Assembly (NCBI GenBank): GCA_937870825.1
Contig: CALMZO010000444.1
Location: 1-43,865 of the forward strand
DNA from: an uncultured Chloroflexota bacterium
GTDB lineage: Bacteria > Chloroflexota > Anaerolineae > UBA4142 > SHND01
Direction: 5' to 3'
Length of the DNA stretch: 43,865 nt
Shown: in pieces, positions 41,350 through 43,865 of the stretch
How positions within the stretch are numbered: the first letter of the stretch is position 1
How the letters are laid out: each line of letters starts with the position of its first letter
The notes under the pieces: generated by a model
The model's input: the letters and a program-made list of their open reading frames with translations, nothing else
Told to the model about the DNA's origin: nothing
The model's database searches: none
Translations under genes and position numbers: made by a program

Positions 41350-41646
41350 TTATGGAGTAATTTCAGCGCGGTAATGATGGTGTCCATCGTTGCCCGCCGC
41401 AGCGACGGCAAGTAAAATGGCATTCAGGTCTGTTTTGGATGGCACATAATCTACCATCGCGAGGCCCCATGCCAGTGCAATCTCAGCCGATACAACGCCA
41501 TCCAGACGCAACAGCGAATTTCGCACGCGGTGTGCACAATTTTCGCAGCCCAAACCCCATACGGTCAGGAGTACGCTCTGTGCCGCATTTTGATCCTCAA
41601 GGTTAACGTCTTTCTGAATCGGTTCCACATGACAATTTGCATTCAT
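41350..41646 (-). CDS. heavy-metal-associated (HMA) domain protein
   Basis: A 98-aa protein with VWGLGCENCAHRVRNSLLRLDGVVSAEI; the metal-binding CxxC is at Cys34 and Cys37. The HMA fold (PF00403) binds Cu(I) or similar soft metals and is used as a metallochaperone (CopZ-like) or mercury-binding protein. An extra Cys/His at the N-terminus (NANCHVEP) and the C-terminal HHHYRAE could add to metal binding. The ATG at 41646 has an aaaggggtag site upstream. No pump gene is adjacent. Confidence 0.85.
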   Translation of the reverse strand: MNANCHVEPIQKDVNLEDQNAAQSVLLTVWGLGCENCAHRVRNSLLRLDGVVSAEIALAWGLAMVDYVPSKTDLNAILLAVAAAGNDGHHHYRAEITP

Positions 41647-41751
41647 CTCTACCCCTTTCGCAATGCAGTGGCATTAGCATAACAAAGAGAATCACGACGT
41701 GCTACCGCCTTTCGGCGAATCCAATGCGCGCCATTTGGTGTGTCGAAGCGA

Positions 41752-41795
41752 AAAGAGAAATCGCAGAGCAAAATCAGGCTCTGCGATTTCTCTTT
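41752..41795. terminator. 18-bp perfect inverted repeat, probable terminator at the IS110 end
   Basis: aaagagaaatcgcagagc (41752-41769) pairs perfectly with 41778-41795. On the minus strand it lies downstream of the transposase and ends in T-rich sequence, so it may terminate that transcript; it may also mark the element boundary. Confidence 0.65.
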
Positions 41796-41840
41796 GAAAA
41801 GACCTGCTATAGGAAGTCAAGAGGTCGAACCTTGAAATTT

Positions 41841-43025
41841 TTACGCGGTCTGCGAACTCAACCGCACTTCATACGGACGTTGTTCCTTGAGCACAACGAA
41901 GATGCGCGCCAACAGTTTGCGGCAGAGTGCGCCGCTGACGGTGTTGTGATGTTTGCCTTCGGCACGCTTGCGTTCGTAATAGGCTTGCAGGTCCGGATCG
42001 TGTTGGCGTGCGATGTTGGCGGCGAGCCAGACGGCACGGCGCAAGTAGGGTGAACCGCGTTTGCTCATGTGCATTTCACTGCCGGTGAACTGACCGCTTT
42101 GATACACCCGCGCATCAATGCCGGTGTAGCCCACCAACTTTTCGAGGGTCTCGAAGCGTTGAATGTCCCCAATCTCGCCCAGAATCGTAGCGGCGGTCAC
42201 CGGACCGATACCGACAATCGAGGTCAGGTGTTGGGGGAATTGTGTCAGCAAGGCTGCGATGGCCAGATCGACTTGTGCGACTTGGCTTTCCAAAAACTCA
42301 AGCTGTGCGATGAGACATGCCACTTCCAGTTGGGCGGCATCGGCCAGATAGGAAATGCCAATTGAGTTTTGCGCCGCCTCGACCACTTGTTGCGCTTTGG
42401 GGACACCGAAGCGCCCGCGACTACTGGCACGCAAGAGTGCGGCGAGTTCACTTAAATCGAACGCCGCGCTCTCATCCGCACTGGCGGCGTGTTTGAGCAA
42501 GGTGCGCGAACTGGTCAGAAACACGTCGGAAAACAAGGCCTCATATTCGGGAAAGATGCGATCCAACACATTCAAGACGCGGCGTTTGTTGTCGCCGATT
42601 TGGTCAATCAAGTTCCAGCGGAAGCGCGTCAGTTCGCGCAGTTGGAGTAGGTGTTTGTTGGGCGACAGGATGGCGCTACTCCCACCGATGCGTAAAAAAT
42701 TCGCAATCCAAAACGCATCGCGGCGATCGGTCTTGGTGATCCGCACGCCCGTTTTGCGATAGGCGTGCACTTGCAATGGGTTGAACACATGCACCGTGAA
42801 CCCGGCGGCGCTCAGATGTTCATAGAGTGCCAGCCAATACGGTCCCGTGGCTGCGAGCGCCACTTGCACCGTCGCAGGCAGTGCGCGCAAGGTGTCAAGG
42901 CACTGTGCAAAACCGTTGCGCGTATTGGCGATGGTCAGCGGCTTGCCGACAGCTTGCCCCGTTTCATTCACGACGACCATTTGGTGTTCACGTTTGGCAA
43001 TATCAATTCCGGCAAAATATAGCAT
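41841..43025 (-). CDS. IS110-family transposase
   Basis: A 394-aa DEDD transposase/recombinase. The start ATG at 43025 has gggagg upstream; a longer frame to 43184 has no support. The N-terminal RuvC-like part shows YFAGIDIAKREHQMVVVN (Asp8), ATGPYWLALYEHL and KTDRRDAFWIANFL. The C-terminal Transposase_20 part includes SIVGIGPVTAATILGEIGDI, LVGYTGIDARVYQSG and SKRGSPYLRRAVWLAA with the probable catalytic Ser. Such enzymes act with a bridge RNA to insert the element. Confidence 0.92.
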   Translation of the reverse strand: MLYFAGIDIAKREHQMVVVNETGQAVGKPLTIANTRNGFAQCLDTLRALPATVQVALAATGPYWLALYEHLSAAGFTVHVFNPLQVHAYRKTGVRITKTDRRDAFWIANFLRIGGSSAILSPNKHLLQLRELTRFRWNLIDQIGDNKRRVLNVLDRIFPEYEALFSDVFLTSSRTLLKHAASADESAAFDLSELAALLRASSRGRFGVPKAQQVVEAAQNSIGISYLADAAQLEVACLIAQLEFLESQVAQVDLAIAALLTQFPQHLTSIVGIGPVTAATILGEIGDIQRFETLEKLVGYTGIDARVYQSGQFTGSEMHMSKRGSPYLRRAVWLAANIARQHDPDLQAYYERKRAEGKHHNTVSGALCRKLLARIFVVLKEQRPYEVRLSSQTA

Positions 43026-43039
43026 CGAGACCTCCCGAA

Positions 43040-43195
43040 CGAATGAAGTGAGGTGTCCTCGGTGCTCTACGTAATCACAGCCTTGTGGGTGATGCGAGCC
43101 GTAACGCTCAACCTGCTTATCCGTGACCGCACGTAGAGCCGAGGCGACAGTCTTTCTCACGAGGCGGACCCTCAAGGAGGACAACGTCGACCTCG
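43040..43195 (-). ncRNA. candidate bridge RNA of the IS110 element
   Basis: In the non-coding end upstream of the transposase, cctcgg-tg-ctctacgt (43057-43072) pairs with acgtagagccgagg (43131-43144), 14 bp with a 2-base bulge, enclosing about 58 bases with further small stems. IS110-group elements encode their bridge RNA in the segment before the transposase gene. Direction and ends are guesses. Confidence 0.35.
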
Positions 43196-43221
43196 ACTTC
43201 TACATGCAGTCTATGAATCTT

Positions 43222-43244
43222 GTTCACAGTCGTCAACTGTGAAC
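43222..43244. repeat. 9-bp inverted repeat before the IS982-like gene
   Basis: gttcacagt (43222-43230) and actgtgaac (43236-43244). It lies between the two transposase genes; it may be an operator or part of an element end. Confidence 0.5.
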
Positions 43245-43272
43245 GACTCTACTATACAAGGAGGCAATCCCT

Positions 43273-43865
43273 ATGAACGCGCTTTGGATTATAACGGTGT
43301 TCGTCGTTGTGGATGATGTGATGCACGAACTTGGACATCGCAGCCACAAATTAGCCCAGGCCTCTGACGCTGAAGTCTTGCTCGTTGCCATTGTCGCGGC
43401 ACAGTTCTTTCAAAACCACCATGAACGCGCCTTGAGTGTCTTGCACGAAACGCACTATCTTTCGGGACCGTTGAGTATTTCGCGCTTCAATCGGCGGCTG
43501 CATGCCTTGGCAGACTGGTTGCCCTGGCTCGCCGAAGTGTTGTGCGAATTGTCCACGCAGGGCCAAGTCTTTGTGATGGATTCGTTGCCAATTCCGGTGT
43601 GCAAACGAATGCGGGCGCGGCGCTGTCGCAAAGTGCGCGGACGGATTTATTGTGGCTATTGTGCGGCTAAAAAAGAGAAATTCTTTGGCTGGCGTTTGCA
43701 TCTGGTCTGTACGCCAAGCGGTGCGCCCGTGCGTTTTACGCTGTTGCCCGCTTCGCTGCATGATCTCACGCCGATTCATGAATTAACCTATGAACTACCG
43801 GAAGGCGCCTGTGTCTTTGCGGACAAAGGATATGTTAGTGCGCCCAGTGCCGCATTCATTTTGAA
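43273..43865 (+). CDS. IS982-like transposase, N-terminal part (cut by the window end)
   Basis: Open for 197 codons from ATG 43273 (aaggagg at 43258-43264) to the window edge. Motifs YLSGPLSISRFNRRLHALADWL, QVFVMDSLPIPVCKRMRARRC, YCGYCAAKKEKFFGWRLHLV and the acidic FADKGY match DDE transposases of the IS982 group. Two Asp of the triad are visible (VMDSL, FADKG). The C-terminus is missing here only because the window ends. Confidence 0.8.
   Translation, partial: MNALWIITVFVVVDDVMHELGHRSHKLAQASDAEVLLVAIVAAQFFQNHHERALSVLHETHYLSGPLSISRFNRRLHALADWLPWLAEVLCELSTQGQVFVMDSLPIPVCKRMRARRCRKVRGRIYCGYCAAKKEKFFGWRLHLVCTPSGAPVRFTLLPASLHDLTPIHELTYELPEGACVFADKGYVSAPSAAFIL

Larger units (their letters stand above)
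41800..43200 (-). mobile_element. IS110-family insertion element (boundaries estimated)
   Basis: Transposase gene plus a non-coding segment of about 175 bases upstream of it. IS110 elements usually lack terminal inverted repeats and target-site duplications, so the ends given are approximate and inferred only from the coding region and structured flanks. Confidence 0.6.

Overview
The window looks like a chromosomal segment of a Chloroflexota (Anaerolineae-like) bacterium, probably from a metagenome or a draft assembly. The basis is indirect: mixed-GC DNA rich in GCGCGC words, CIRCE/HrcA heat-shock control, an F420-type oxidoreductase, a pyrF-pyrE fusion, intergenic runs of degenerate short repeats, and several genes that appear to be leaderless. 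No rRNA, tRNA or single-copy phylogenetic marker is present to prove the assignment.

Left part (1-19.4 kb): small hypothetical and lipoprotein genes; a TIGR03557-type F420-dependent oxidoreductase; two small basic proteins; a split LigD-like end-joining module (PE-ligase, then an overlapping PE-polymerase); a large secreted ExeM/NucH-like nuclease with a PxKF end; a BspA-type surface protein built from about 27 copies of a 25-residue repeat; an NnrS-like membrane protein; a DoxX protein behind a possible leader peptide; a nitrilase-family amidohydrolase; and an aldehyde (probably P5C) dehydrogenase behind a strongly structured leader.

Middle (19.5-30.9 kb): two tandem tiny membrane proteins, the de novo pyrimidine operon pyrC-pyrB-pyrFE-pyrD on the minus strand, an SH3-domain membrane protein, an AT-richer HEPN-like gene that looks acquired, and the hrcA-grpE-dnaK operon with a CIRCE operator.

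Right part (30.95-39.8 kb), the most interesting region: a plus-strand lasso-peptide biosynthetic cluster. In order it has a PF14907-like nucleotidyltransferase, an HPr-kinase-like peptide kinase, a sulfotransferase, a PqqD/RRE protein (B1), an asparagine-synthetase-like lasso cyclase (C), a transglutaminase-like leader peptidase (B2), and then five tandem precursor-peptide loci followed by a TPR/SPINDLY-type (GT41) glycosyltransferase. All five precursors keep Glu at core position 9 after a conserved leader motif (KQEWxxPxL...TES). Four of the five end in Ser, which matches the kinase, since paeninodin-type kinases phosphorylate a C-terminal Ser. The fourth copy has an amber codon exactly at the conserved leader Trp. 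The fifth has lost its ancestral start site, core Ser1 and the terminal Ser. The array therefore seems to be diversifying and decaying by duplication. No transporter gene is visible in the window.

Right edge (39.87-43.87 kb): a leaderless ThiF/MoeB-type E1-like protein with a small overlapping partner, a heavy-metal-associated (CxxC) protein, an IS110-family transposase with a structured upstream region that may be a bridge RNA, and the start of an IS982-like transposase cut off by the window end.
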